This document shows, piece by piece, positions 1-9,261 of a DNA stretch of 64,000 bases. This DNA comes from an uncultured Flavobacteriaceae bacterium (GTDB taxonomy: Bacteria; Bacteroidota; Bacteroidia; Flavobacteriales; Flavobacteriaceae). Numbering within the stretch: position 1 is the first letter of the stretch; each line of letters begins with the position of its first letter. Location of the stretch: the NCBI GenBank assembly GCA_947502975.1, contig CANNBV010000004.1, forward strand, positions 1 through 64,000, in the 5' to 3' direction. The notes beneath the pieces are model-generated. The model was not told the DNA's origin and did no database searches. It saw nothing but the letters and a program-made list of their open reading frames with translations. Position numbers and translations under genes: made by a program.

Positions 1-288
1 TATATTGTCGGTAGACCTGTAAACAGGCTTACCATTAACAACATCATAGATCGCATAGACTTTACCATTAACCTTGGCTCTGCGTGTTTGATCCAGATTG
101 GCTTTAAGGTAGGCTGAAATCCGTTCTTCCTTAAGTCTATTGTTTTCTTCCAAAGTAGATTTAAGGTTTTCGATTGCAGCCATGTTATAGTTGGCTGCAA
201 TCTTTTTCCTTTCAGCCTCAGTTTGACAATAGAAACTAAGACACGTAAAAAGTGCCATTAAAAAAGAAAGTACTCCTTTATTACTCAT
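1..288 (-). CDS. S8 (subtilisin-like) serine protease, N-terminal fragment cut by window edge
   Basis: This is the first 96 codons of a gene that continues beyond the left edge. The start is an ATG inside the end of the SusD gene (GATGAGTAA), giving an 8-bp overlap that suggests translational coupling. The product begins with a signal peptide (hydrophobic residues about 6-18, then FYCQ). A charged helical stretch follows, then a segment reading KVYAIYDVVNGKPVYRSTDN. That last segment closely resembles the propeptide region that precedes the catalytic domain in Bacteroidota S8 proteases of the T9SS type. The Asp/His/Ser catalytic domain is not in the window, so the family call rests on this N-terminal resemblance. 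Its place as third gene after susC-susD suggests a secreted protease feeding peptides to the importer. Confidence 0.6.
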   Translation of the reverse strand, partial: MSNKGVLSFLMALFTCLSFYCQTEAERKKIAANYNMAAIENLKSTLEENNRLKEERISAYLKANLDQTRRAKVNGKVYAIYDVVNGKPVYRSTDNI

Positions 289-1744
289 CATTAAACCTTT
301 CGTCGTAATTCGGGTTTAAATCTATTTCGTCCTGTGGTATTTTTAAGAAGAATAGATTACTATCAGCTGGAATAGTCATGGTAACACGGTGCGTGTCATT
401 TCTGGTAATAGCTAAGTTATAACGCTTAGCATCGAACCATTGAGGACCAAACTCACCATAGAATTCCTTTTTACGCTCCAATAAGATCTCATTCAATAAT
501 GCTTGACCAGTACTAGTACTCTTAACTGCATTAGCATCTCTTGCAGATTGTAATGCAAAAAGTAAATCCTGTGCACCTGTAGTGTTTCCTAATTGATATT
601 GCGCCTCTGCATCGAAAAGTACCATCTCAGATTTTCTAATAATTGGAATATCTGAAGCGAATGTAAATGCATATTTTGTAGAGATAAATTCTCTCCATGG
701 CTCGGTTGCAGATACACCATAGATATCAAAGAACAGCTTACGAGAATCCGTATCAGAGAACTCATCTACAAAATCAGGATCAAAATACGTTGCATTATAA
801 CTAAGTGTTAAATGGTCCATCATAGGAGCAGCATGTCCCCAGAAGAAATTGGTCTCATCAGAACCGTTTTGGAACATAGCCCAAAGCCATTCTTGATCTG
901 ACATATCTCCAAAACCATTACCCCAGTTTGTAGATTGTACAGCAGCAGACGCATCACCGCCATAAGCAGCTCTAGCCATAGCCGATACTTTGGACCAATC
1001 GTCTTGAGTAACAGATAACACTCTAGTTAATACCGCCTGTGCAACAGCCTTGTTTATAAAACTCTTACCCTGTCTTGTATCTGGTAAACCCGCCACAGCA
1101 TCCTCAAGATCCTGAATAACCTGATTGTATACCGTACTCATCGGTAAAGGCTCACTTCCTGTAGCAGTCTCTAAGCTTGTTGGCTCAGTGTACATTGGTA
1201 TTCTTACAAGTTCTCTATTGTTATTATAATTTGGACAGAATTCTAACAGCAACTCAAAAAGGTGAAACCCTCTGAAGAATTTCCCTTTGGCTATAAATTC
1301 TATTTTATCTGATTCACTTAATTGTGCACTGTTTTCAACACCTGCAATTAATGTATTTGCAAAATTCACATTCTCATAGTTAAAATCCCATGAGAAGTTA
1401 GTACGTCTAAAAGCAGACTCTCTGTTCTCATGCCCATAATCAAAACGGTACCAAGACACCGCCTGAATGATATCATCACCTTTTACCGCTCTTGCATAAT
1501 ACATTGCATAAAGCCCTCCAACATCAACAGTTCTGTACTGACCTTTGTAGTTGGCCAGTATACCATTGACAAATGTCTGAGCATTATTTCTATTTGCGAA
1601 AATCGCTGCATCAGTAACACCTGATGTATCAACTGGTTCTTCAACAAACTCTTCACTACAAGAGTTTAAACTTACAAGGAGTGCAACCATAGACATGATG
1701 ATAAATGGTCGTTTCCAAGACTTTTTAATATTCATATTTTTCAT
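281..1744 (-). CDS. SusD/RagB-family outer-membrane nutrient-binding lipoprotein
   Basis: This is a lipoprotein of 487 aa. I place the start at the Met reading MKNMNIKK, 10 bp after the susC stop. The longer open frame would begin inside susC and add 11 residues before the signal peptide. Residues 14-29 form a lipoprotein signal ending LNSC, with Cys29 lipidated. An acidic stretch follows (SEEFVEEP), as is usual for surface-exposed Bacteroidota lipoproteins. The body is the helical, TPR-like SusD fold, ending in the typical LLNEILLERKKEFYGEFGPQ segment and a C-terminal IPQDEIDLNPN motif. SusD proteins cap the SusC channel and deliver ligand to it. The gene lies directly downstream of susC and overlaps the protease gene, so the three form one operon. 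The substrate cannot be read from the sequence. Confidence 0.93.
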   Translation of the reverse strand: MKNMNIKKSWKRPFIIMSMVALLVSLNSCSEEFVEEPVDTSGVTDAAIFANRNNAQTFVNGILANYKGQYRTVDVGGLYAMYYARAVKGDDIIQAVSWYRFDYGHENRESAFRRTNFSWDFNYENVNFANTLIAGVENSAQLSESDKIEFIAKGKFFRGFHLFELLLEFCPNYNNNRELVRIPMYTEPTSLETATGSEPLPMSTVYNQVIQDLEDAVAGLPDTRQGKSFINKAVAQAVLTRVLSVTQDDWSKVSAMARAAYGGDASAAVQSTNWGNGFGDMSDQEWLWAMFQNGSDETNFFWGHAAPMMDHLTLSYNATYFDPDFVDEFSDTDSRKLFFDIYGVSATEPWREFISTKYAFTFASDIPIIRKSEMVLFDAEAQYQLGNTTGAQDLLFALQSARDANAVKSTSTGQALLNEILLERKKEFYGEFGPQWFDAKRYNLAITRNDTHRVTMTIPADSNLFFLKIPQDEIDLNPNYDERFNDE

Positions 1745-1754
1745 AACTTTTATT

Positions 1755-4700
1755 TTATAATTTAATAAGTGCACCAAAAGTAAATGTTCTCTGTAAAGGC
1801 GATCTATTATTGGTTAGTCCATTAAATGCCTGTTCAGGATCGATCCCTTTATGGGATTGCCAAGTCACTAAATTATCGGCCTGTAAGTATACTCTAAACT
1901 GTTTTAAACCAATTTTGTCAAGTGCTTCACTTGGCAGATTGTATCCAACAGTCAAGGCCTTTAATCTTAAATAGTCATTTTTAAACAACCAACGTGTTGA
2001 GCGGAAGGTAAAACTGTTTTGACCTTGAGTCAAACGAGGAAAATCTGTAATATCTCCAGGTTGTGACCAAGCTTTAAAGTTATCAGGGTGTGCAGAGCCA
2101 CCAACAGTAGGATTGATTAACCCCGTATAGTCGGTATCATAAACATAAGCACCTACACTGAAATTAAATAAAGCATTTAAATCAAATTGTTTGTACCTGA
2201 AAGACGTATTGATACCTCCTTGAACATCTGGTAAGGATTCTTTTCCTGTTTGGTATCGTGTGGCAACATCATAATCGTTAGTCACATCTCTACCAGTAAC
2301 CTCACCATCAGCATCAAGTACATCGATGTACCAAAGCGCATCTCCAGTAGCTGGATCTACACCAGCCCAATCTCTTACGTAAAATTCGAATATAGAAGCC
2401 CCTGGTACCCATCGTTTAGAGCCTTGTATTAGCTCATCGGTAAAAGGCGAGATCTGTTTAATTTCATTTTTTAGGATAGAAACATTACCTCCTAAACTCC
2501 AAGAAATATCGTCCTTGTTGATGATATTACTATTTAATGTAATCTCCCAACCGCTGTTATTGATAATACCAGCATTAGCTCTAAGTTGTGGAACCCCAGA
2601 AGAAGGTGTATTGGTGATATTTTGGATAAGGTCTACACTCTCTGTTTCAAAGTATTCAACAGATCCGTTAAGAACACCATCAAAAAGAGTAAAATCCATA
2701 CCAAAATTGGTCGATGCAGAGGTCTCCCATTGCAAAGCAGGATCTGGTAAGGTAGCACCTGGTAGGTTACTTGGCTGCCCTTCAACAGGAGAAATAGTTA
2801 CTCCGCCAAAGTTGGCTCCACCAAAAACGAAACTTGTTGGAAAAAACCCTCCAGGAATATTGATATTCCCTAGTTCACCATAGGAAGCACGTAGCTTTAA
2901 ATTATTAACCCATCCTACATTCTCCATAAAACTCTCATTGGTAATTACCCATGAACCACCAATAGAGAAGAAATCTCCCGTTCTAAACTGCTCTTCTAAT
3001 TGAGAAGTCTTATCCTGACGATAACTAGTCTCTATGTAGTATCTCTTATCAAAATTATAGGATAATCTTCCAAGTATACTGGTAATACGACGTTCTGATC
3101 TAAAACCTCCAAAACTCTCAGGAGTGGTACCATTACCAATTTCTTCCTGACCTGGTAAGAAGCCTGTTACAGATGTTCTGAACGTATCTCCTGTATTTGT
3201 ATTTGCTTCATAGATACCATCTAGTGACACAGAGTGCTTTCCATAAGTATTGGAAAAGTTTAAGGCCTGGATGGCGTTACGCGCAGTTGTAATATTTCTT
3301 CGTTTTGAAACCCTACCGTTCAAATTAGAAGCAGCTCCGATCTCATCATCATCAAAAGAATGGCTGTCGAATACATAGTTTTCATAGTTGAATGTAGATC
3401 TAAAAGTGAAATTGTCTAAAAATGAAACCTCCGCATAGGCTGATCCTAATAAATTGGTTCTCACTCTTTTCTCTGTACCTAGAAGTATAGAGGCTAAAAT
3501 GTTTTCTCCAGCAATTCCTGGTCTGGTGTTGTTTACCGGTTGTCCAATCGGTCTACCATTACCATTACCTAAATCGTAGATAAGCTCACCATTAGCATCT
3601 AAAATTAAATTACCATTGGCATCTCTAACATAAATAGGGTAAACACTACTGTTACTGTATATCCATGAAATGGCCTGTGTTGTACTCCCTGAGGTTTGGT
3701 CAGGATTATTGGAATCTGATCTGGAATATCCTAAAGTGATACCTGTTTTTAACCAGTCATTAACCTGAGTGTCTATTGCAGCTCTTGTAGCAACCCTTTC
3801 AAAATCTGATTTAATAACTGGACCATCTTCATTCAGATAATCAAAAGAGAAGAAATAATTGGACTTCTCACTACCTCCAGAAACTGTTAAGGAATGATTG
3901 ATTCTTGGTACATCTCGTCGCAATACCTCATCTTCCCAACTTGTATTCCATAGTAGGTTAGCACCTGAAACTAAATTTCCATTAACATCAATTGGATTAC
4001 TAACATCGTATGGATTATAACCTATAGTTGATATTAAAGCAGAACTTGCATTGGCCGCTGCCTCTGCAGGCGACTGACCAGCTCCATAAAGATTATCATT
4101 TCTCAAAGATGTCCACATTAACTTCATGTAATCCTCACTATTTACTATATCGTGGATACCAACAGATGGGTTTGAAAAACCATATTGGCTTCTAAAGCTA
4201 ATTTCTGCGTTGGAGTTGCGCTTACCTCTTTTGGTAGTCACAATGATTACACCATTTGCAGCCCTTGACCCATAAAGTGATGCGGCACTCGCATCTTTTA
4301 AAACAGATATGGACTCTATTTGATCCTGACTTATCGTATTTAGGTTCCCCCCAAAAGGAGCCCCATCAACAACAATAAGTGGCGCATTAGAACTTGGGAA
4401 GCCCCCAGTATCAAAATTTCGAACCGTACCTATTTGGTCATTAAAACTTCCAAAACCTCTAATACGGATATTGGGGTTTTGTCCCGGCTGACCACCTGAG
4501 GTCACTATATTTACACCAGCTACAGTGCCTTGTAAGGCTCTAAGTGGTGAGGTTACTTGTTGGTTTTCAATAACATCAGCTTTGATAACATCTACTGCTC
4601 CAACGATGGCCTCTCTGCTTTGTGTTCCATAAGCTACAACAACAACTTCTTCAAGTGCTGATGTACTTTCTGATAAAGCTACATTAATGGTAGATGAATT

Positions 4701-4958
4701 GCCTACAGTAATTTCTTGATTAGAATACCCAACAAAACTAAATACTAAGGTAGCTCCGTCATTTACTTTAATAGTATAATTACCATCAAAGTCTGTTGAA
4801 GTACCAGTGGAAGTACCTTTAATAAGTACAGTGGCTCCGGGTAAAGGTAAACTTAAAGCATCAGTAACTTTTCCCGAAACAGTTCTTTCTTGTGCAAATA
4901 ATGATGTAAAACCAAACATTAATAGCACAGATAATGTGTAGTAGTTTTTTAATCTCAT
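1755..4958 (-). CDS. SusC/RagA-family TonB-linked outer-membrane transporter
   Basis: This 1067-aa protein has a signal peptide (about residues 1-22, ending LFAQ) and a carboxypeptidase-regulatory-like beta domain (about 25-105, starting RTVSGKVTDA). A TonB-dependent plug follows, containing the SusC signature SLYGSRAANGVIIVTTKRGK, and then a 22-strand barrel ending FTFGALIKL. It imports oligomers captured by its SusD partner, using TonB/ExbBD energy. Length and domain order are normal for the family. It is the first gene of the susC-susD-protease operon. The 228 bp upstream hold a 26-bp motif shared with the regulator's own upstream region. I found no convincing TAnnTTTG box there. Confidence 0.95.
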   Translation of the reverse strand: MRLKNYYTLSVLLMFGFTSLFAQERTVSGKVTDALSLPLPGATVLIKGTSTGTSTDFDGNYTIKVNDGATLVFSFVGYSNQEITVGNSSTINVALSESTSALEEVVVVAYGTQSREAIVGAVDVIKADVIENQQVTSPLRALQGTVAGVNIVTSGGQPGQNPNIRIRGFGSFNDQIGTVRNFDTGGFPSSNAPLIVVDGAPFGGNLNTISQDQIESISVLKDASAASLYGSRAANGVIIVTTKRGKRNSNAEISFRSQYGFSNPSVGIHDIVNSEDYMKLMWTSLRNDNLYGAGQSPAEAAANASSALISTIGYNPYDVSNPIDVNGNLVSGANLLWNTSWEDEVLRRDVPRINHSLTVSGGSEKSNYFFSFDYLNEDGPVIKSDFERVATRAAIDTQVNDWLKTGITLGYSRSDSNNPDQTSGSTTQAISWIYSNSSVYPIYVRDANGNLILDANGELIYDLGNGNGRPIGQPVNNTRPGIAGENILASILLGTEKRVRTNLLGSAYAEVSFLDNFTFRSTFNYENYVFDSHSFDDDEIGAASNLNGRVSKRRNITTARNAIQALNFSNTYGKHSVSLDGIYEANTNTGDTFRTSVTGFLPGQEEIGNGTTPESFGGFRSERRITSILGRLSYNFDKRYYIETSYRQDKTSQLEEQFRTGDFFSIGGSWVITNESFMENVGWVNNLKLRASYGELGNINIPGGFFPTSFVFGGANFGGVTISPVEGQPSNLPGATLPDPALQWETSASTNFGMDFTLFDGVLNGSVEYFETESVDLIQNITNTPSSGVPQLRANAGIINNSGWEITLNSNIINKDDISWSLGGNVSILKNEIKQISPFTDELIQGSKRWVPGASIFEFYVRDWAGVDPATGDALWYIDVLDADGEVTGRDVTNDYDVATRYQTGKESLPDVQGGINTSFRYKQFDLNALFNFSVGAYVYDTDYTGLINPTVGGSAHPDNFKAWSQPGDITDFPRLTQGQNSFTFRSTRWLFKNDYLRLKALTVGYNLPSEALDKIGLKQFRVYLQADNLVTWQSHKGIDPEQAFNGLTNNRSPLQRTFTFGALIKL

Positions 4959-5146
4959 AAAAAATAAATTTGAATTAGTCTATGCAGATTGAAAAAAGGT
5001 AGGCAGCAAAGTTTTTTTAAGTGACTAATTCAAAAAATTATACTTTACTCTCCAAAGTTTAGTGGATATATGTGTTTAGTAAAGCCTTTGACTGCCTCAC
5101 CTTTTAGCAATTGCAAGTATAAAGAAAGCTATAACAGCAATTTTAG

Positions 5147-5172
5147 AAGGTAATTCCTATAAGATTTTACTA
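5147..5172. promoter_or_regulatory. Shared motif, copy 1, upstream of susC (candidate operator)
   Basis: The plus strand reads AAGGTAATTCC followed by TATAAGATTTTACTA. A near-identical block, AAGGTAATTCC then CGATAATCTTTTACTA, lies at 6828-6854 upstream of the AraC-type regulator. Both have the same orientation relative to the gene they precede. This copy is 189-214 bp upstream of the susC start, just after the regulator's stop codon. A role as operator is inference from the repetition and position. Confidence 0.45.
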
Positions 5173-5186
5173 CTTCCGATAAAAGT

Positions 5187-6722
5187 TTACTTGCGTTTTA
5201 CTCTTGGTTTAGAAATTCCTTTTGTTTGAATATATTCTGAAGGTGTAACAGAAGTTTCTCTTTTAAAAGCTTTATTAAACGTGACCTTGTTATTGTATCC
5301 AATTTCATAAGCAACATCAATAATATTCAAATTACCATGCGTATCAGATTCTAAAAGTCTAATAGCTTCCTTAATTCTGAACTTATTAATAAGTTCAAAA
5401 AAATTCATTTTAAAATGTTCGTTTATGATTTGAGATGTATTGTGTCTTGTAGTGTTTAATTTATTAGATAGAATTTCAAGGTTAATATCACTATTCTTAT
5501 ATATTTTTTCTTCAATAAGCAGTTTGATTAATTGCTCCTTCAGCTCATTTGAAAGTCCAGGAGTAAGTCCAGATTTCTCATACTTAGACGTAAAAACTGT
5601 ATTTAATTCTCCAGCAATATCCACCATGAAAATACTAGGTTGCACAAAAGCCATATATGCTATATACAATATCATAATGGTCATAGCCGCAATTTGAAAG
5701 TGATATACAACAATAGAAATATCACTTTTGATAACGTAAGCAAAAATACCATAAAACATATATGCTAAAATGTAAGCAACATGAATTCTATATAAGTTTT
5801 TGAACCATTTTTTGATTGATGGTTTTTGAAATATTGAGTCATGAGTATTCATTTTAGAAAATTGAAATTTCCAAATACAAAACGCATAAAATATTAGTGA
5901 TGCTATTTTTACTAAAAATGTAAACACATCATAATTTTTATTTACATCACTAATAAGCAACATTCTTTTAAGTTTGTCTGGTGAAGCTTCAAAATATATA
6001 GGAACTAGGAAAATTAATAAGATAATAGTGGGTATAAAATGCAATACGTCCTTAGTTTGAAATTTAGATTTTTGCGATAAACTCCTGAAATAGAAAAACA
6101 GTAGTGGACCAAATAAAAGGGCAACCGCAGAAGATATTCTATAAATATGAGGGTAACTTAATATTAACCTCGAAGTAAACATTACAAATTCTAATATAAA
6201 AAGAGAATGAAACGCAATAAAACCACTTATAAATAATTTCGCATATCTATTTCCTTTTTTTGTGAAATTTATTGCCAATGCTAAAAAGAAACCAATTAAT
6301 GCTGCATAAAAATAGACAAAATCTAGTGTATTTATATTAGGTAAATACTTATGATTTAAAGTGTTATATTCTTCAGAGCCTTTTATACCATCATAAGCGC
6401 TGTTGGTCAAAATATCAAAATCTAAAGTATTTGTAATATATTTCTCAGAATATAGTTGCGCATCTCTAGGTTGATTTAATTCGGCATTTAATAATGCTAA
6501 ATTTTTAAACACTTCTAAAGAATCTTTAGGTATTTCTTGTAAAGCATCTTGATAAAGAACTAGGAGTTCTAGTTTTGTCAGACTATTATCGATGTTCTTT
6601 TCTTCAATAAGACTATCAATCTGAATTGCTCTAATTGGATCAAAATCAGTAATTGCATTGCAATTAATACCAAAAACAAATAGGCACAAGATAATGGTTA
6701 GTATTTTTGATTGGTGAGCCAT
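5187..6722 (-). CDS. 7TM-type membrane regulator with C-terminal AraC-family DNA-binding domain
   Basis: This 511-aa protein has a hydrophobic signal/anchor (residues 6-22) and a helical N-terminal region (about 25-125), probably periplasmic, possibly TPR-like. About seven membrane segments lie between 133 and 365. A C-terminal AraC-type double helix-turn-helix spans about 405-500; its second helix-turn-helix contains IIDVAYEIGYNNKVTFNKAFKR and TPSEYI, as in the family. Bacteroidota use such membrane-embedded AraC proteins to sense envelope or nutrient signals. The gene sits directly upstream of the susC-susD-protease operon on the same strand, and both upstream regions carry the same motif, so it probably controls that operon and itself. 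The ligand is unknown. Confidence 0.85.
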   Translation of the reverse strand: MAHQSKILTIILCLFVFGINCNAITDFDPIRAIQIDSLIEEKNIDNSLTKLELLVLYQDALQEIPKDSLEVFKNLALLNAELNQPRDAQLYSEKYITNTLDFDILTNSAYDGIKGSEEYNTLNHKYLPNINTLDFVYFYAALIGFFLALAINFTKKGNRYAKLFISGFIAFHSLFILEFVMFTSRLILSYPHIYRISSAVALLFGPLLFFYFRSLSQKSKFQTKDVLHFIPTIILLIFLVPIYFEASPDKLKRMLLISDVNKNYDVFTFLVKIASLIFYAFCIWKFQFSKMNTHDSIFQKPSIKKWFKNLYRIHVAYILAYMFYGIFAYVIKSDISIVVYHFQIAAMTIMILYIAYMAFVQPSIFMVDIAGELNTVFTSKYEKSGLTPGLSNELKEQLIKLLIEEKIYKNSDINLEILSNKLNTTRHNTSQIINEHFKMNFFELINKFRIKEAIRLLESDTHGNLNIIDVAYEIGYNNKVTFNKAFKRETSVTPSEYIQTKGISKPRVKRK

Positions 6723-6806
6723 TAAATGTTGATTGAGGATATATCAAATAGCCACTGCACTTATTTTAAGCTATTTTTTTATGAAATTATAAATAAAGAT
6801 ATCGGC

Positions 6807-6854
6807 AATTCTTAAAAAATTCTTAAAAAGGTAATTCCCGATAATCTTTTACTA
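6807..6854. promoter_or_regulatory. Tandem 11-bp repeat plus shared motif, copy 2, upstream of the AraC-type regulator
   Basis: AATTCTTAAAA occurs twice in perfect tandem at 6807-6817 and 6818-6828, an 11-bp period of one helical turn. The motif shared with 5147-5172 follows immediately (AAGGTAATTCC at 6828-6838). The block lies 68-132 bp upstream of the regulator start. Repeats in helical phase fit protein binding; autoregulation is inference. Confidence 0.45.
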
Positions 6855-6872
6855 TAAAACTACAGCTTAAAA

Positions 6873-6904
6873 CAAAAAAAGTCATCCCTTTAAAGAATGA
6901 CTAA
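6873..6904 (-). terminator. Rho-independent terminator after galE
   Basis: On the minus strand AGTCAT pairs with ATGACT (6880-6885 with 6897-6902). The stem is followed by a run of seven T (plus-strand As before 6880). It begins about 35 bp after the galE stop and separates that operon from the regulator gene. Confidence 0.75.
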
Positions 6905-6937
6905 AATAATTATTTAGCTGAAGTTTATTACATAACG

Positions 6938-7957
6938 TTAACTTCTTACCTTTTGCTCCCAATTCCAAGCAGAACGCATGGCATCATCTAGTGTTAGTTC
7001 TGTTTTCCAACCTAATTCATTATTGGCTTTGTTGGTATCTGCATAAGCCGAAATTATATCACCTTCTCTTCTACCTACAATCTTATAGTTCAATTTTTTA
7101 CCAGAAACTTTCTCAAAAGATTTAACTACCTCTAACACAGAACTTCCTTTTCCTGTACCTAAGTTAAACGTTTCATATATTTCCTTATTTCTTCCTTTAA
7201 GTAGTCTATTCAAAGCAACTACATGCGCTTTAGCTAAATCAACTACATGAATATAATCGCGAATACATGTCCCATCTGATGTTGGATAATCATCACCAAA
7301 AACAGATAGCTCTTCTCTAAGACCTATAGCTGTTTGTGTAATAAATGGTACTAAATTTTGAGGTACTCCTATAGGTAATTCCCCTATTTCTACAGAATCA
7401 TGCGCCCCAACAGGATTGAAGTATCGTAAAGCTATAGCATTTAAACTTGGTACTACTTTACAAGTATCATGTATTATCTCTTCACCAATTTGTTTAGTGT
7501 TACCGTATGGAGATTCTGCTTTTTTAACCGGAGCGCTTTCAGTAATTGGCAATTCATCAGCCTGTCCATAAACCGTACATGATGAACTAAAAATAAAACT
7601 TGCAGATGGTAATTTTTTAAGTTCTTTAAGGATGTATACTAGTGTAGCAATATTATTCTCATAATACAAAAGAGGTTCTTGAACACTTTCACCAACTGCC
7701 TTGCTAGCTGCAAAATGAATGACACCTTTTATGTCATTGTGTTTTGTAAAAAAAGCTTCGACACCAGATTTATCTTTTAGATCTAGCCTTTCGAAAATTG
7801 GTGTTTTACCTGTTATCGCTGTAATACCATCCAGAACTTTTATTGAAGAATTTGATAAATCATCTATAATCACAACATCGTAGCCTTCATTTTGTAATTC
7901 AACCACGGTATGCGAACCAATAAATCCTAATCCTCCTGTTACTAATATTTTATCCAT
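6938..7957 (-). CDS. galE: UDP-glucose 4-epimerase
   Basis: This is a 339-aa short-chain dehydrogenase-type epimerase of full length. The Rossmann NAD-binding motif TGGLGFIGSH is at residues 7-16. The catalytic Ser/Thr region is SSSCTVYG and the Tyr-Lys pair is in SPYGNTK. C-terminal GalE landmarks include RYFNPVGAH, CIRDYIHVVDLA, YETFNLGTGKG and the ending LGWKTELTLDDAM. It interconverts UDP-glucose and UDP-galactose (or the N-acetyl forms) for surface polysaccharide. It overlaps the upstream aminotransferase gene by 8 bp, so the two are co-transcribed. A terminator follows. Confidence 0.93.
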   Translation of the reverse strand: MDKILVTGGLGFIGSHTVVELQNEGYDVVIIDDLSNSSIKVLDGITAITGKTPIFERLDLKDKSGVEAFFTKHNDIKGVIHFAASKAVGESVQEPLLYYENNIATLVYILKELKKLPSASFIFSSSCTVYGQADELPITESAPVKKAESPYGNTKQIGEEIIHDTCKVVPSLNAIALRYFNPVGAHDSVEIGELPIGVPQNLVPFITQTAIGLREELSVFGDDYPTSDGTCIRDYIHVVDLAKAHVVALNRLLKGRNKEIYETFNLGTGKGSSVLEVVKSFEKVSGKKLNYKIVGRREGDIISAYADTNKANNELGWKTELTLDDAMRSAWNWEQKVRS

Positions 7958-9107
7958 TTATAAAGTTTATAATAGTTGTTGTTATGAAATCAATTTGATC
8001 GTCATCAAGTTCTGTATGCATAGGCAAGGAAATTACCTCTTTTACTAATCTATTAGTAATAGGAAAATCTTCCTCATTATATCTTTCGTCTGCATATGCT
8101 TTCTGCGAATGAAGTGGAATTGGATAATATACACCACACGGAATACCTTTTTCGTTTAAGTGCTTTACTAAAGCATCTCGATCAGCATCTTTGATTCTTA
8201 AGGTATATTGATGAAACACATGACAATCGCAAGTTTCACAAATATTTTTACCACATCCGTTTGACAACTTTGGTGTTAAAACGTTTTTAATAGCTTTAAA
8301 TGCTTCGTTATACTTTCTTGCTGCATTTTGACGGGATTTATTGTAGCTATCTAATTTTGGTAGCTTAGCATCTAAAACGGCTGCTTGTATACTATCTAAA
8401 CGAGAATTCACACCAACTACATCATGGTGGTAACGTTCGTACATTCCATGATTAACTATCCCTCTGATAGTATGTGCTAAATCAGAATCATTTGTAAAAA
8501 TTGCACCACCATCACCATAAGCCCCTAAATTTTTAGAAGGAAAAAATGAGGTCGCTCCAACATTACCAATGGTTCCAGCTTTAGCTTTTTTACCATCTTT
8601 AAATGTATAATTTGCACCAATAGCTTGAGCATTATCTTCAATTACAAATAGATTATGCTCTTTGGCTATGTTGAGAATCTCTTCCATATTCGCACATTGA
8701 CCAAATAAATGTACGGGAACAATTGCTTTCGTTTTCGGTGTAATAGCTCTTTTTATAGCCTCGATATCAATATTAAAATCATCTTCATTAACATCTACCA
8801 AAACTGGCGTTAAATTTAAGAGTGCAATAACTTCAACCGTAGCTGCAAACGTAAAATCAGCAGTAATCACTTCATCTCCAGGTTTTAAACCCAAACCCAT
8901 CATCGCAATCTGTAACGCATCTGTACCATTTGCACATGGAATCACATGTTTTACTCCTAAATAGTCTTCTAAATTCTTTTGAAATTCATGGACTTTTGGT
9001 CCATTTATAAAAGCAGTATTTTCAATTACGTTTTCAATAGAAGTGCTAACAACATCTTTTATGTCGCTATATTGACCTTTTAGGTCAACCATTTGAATTT
9101 TCTTCAT
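7950..9107 (-). CDS. DegT/DnrJ/EryC1/StrS-family PLP-dependent sugar aminotransferase
   Basis: This 385-aa protein carries the PLP-binding lysine in SFFPSKNLGAYGDGGA (Lys192). Family landmarks are CANGTDALQIAM, PVHLFGQCA, VIEDNAQAIGA and RLDSIQAAVL. Such enzymes transfer an amino group to a nucleotide-linked keto-sugar, usually for O-antigen or capsule building blocks. A cysteine cluster (Cys285, 290, 293, 295 in CGKNICETCDCH) is inserted before the C-terminal domain and could bind metal. The gene overlaps galE by 8 bp and is divergent from waaA, which supports an envelope-carbohydrate role. The exact sugar substrate cannot be assigned. Confidence 0.88.
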   Translation of the reverse strand: MKKIQMVDLKGQYSDIKDVVSTSIENVIENTAFINGPKVHEFQKNLEDYLGVKHVIPCANGTDALQIAMMGLGLKPGDEVITADFTFAATVEVIALLNLTPVLVDVNEDDFNIDIEAIKRAITPKTKAIVPVHLFGQCANMEEILNIAKEHNLFVIEDNAQAIGANYTFKDGKKAKAGTIGNVGATSFFPSKNLGAYGDGGAIFTNDSDLAHTIRGIVNHGMYERYHHDVVGVNSRLDSIQAAVLDAKLPKLDSYNKSRQNAARKYNEAFKAIKNVLTPKLSNGCGKNICETCDCHVFHQYTLRIKDADRDALVKHLNEKGIPCGVYYPIPLHSQKAYADERYNEEDFPITNRLVKEVISLPMHTELDDDQIDFITTTIINFING

Positions 9108-9185
9108 GTTTAAAATTTGAAAGTCAGATTATTACGAGCTAATAACGACTTAATTTTAATTTTGCTCCAATGAGCTTTCAATCTA

Positions 9186-9193
9186 CAAAATTA
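9186..9193 (-). promoter_or_regulatory. Candidate -7 box for the aminotransferase-galE operon
   Basis: The minus strand reads TAATTTTG, an exact match to the Bacteroidota -7 consensus TAnnTTTG, about 79 bp before the aminotransferase start. I see no clear -33 TTTG at the right distance, and the region is AT-rich, so this is tentative. Confidence 0.3.
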
Positions 9194-9261
9194 CAAAATT
9201 CAACAAAGCTATCCATAGAATTCTTATAAAGAAATGTATTTTAGCATCAAAGATTTTATCC

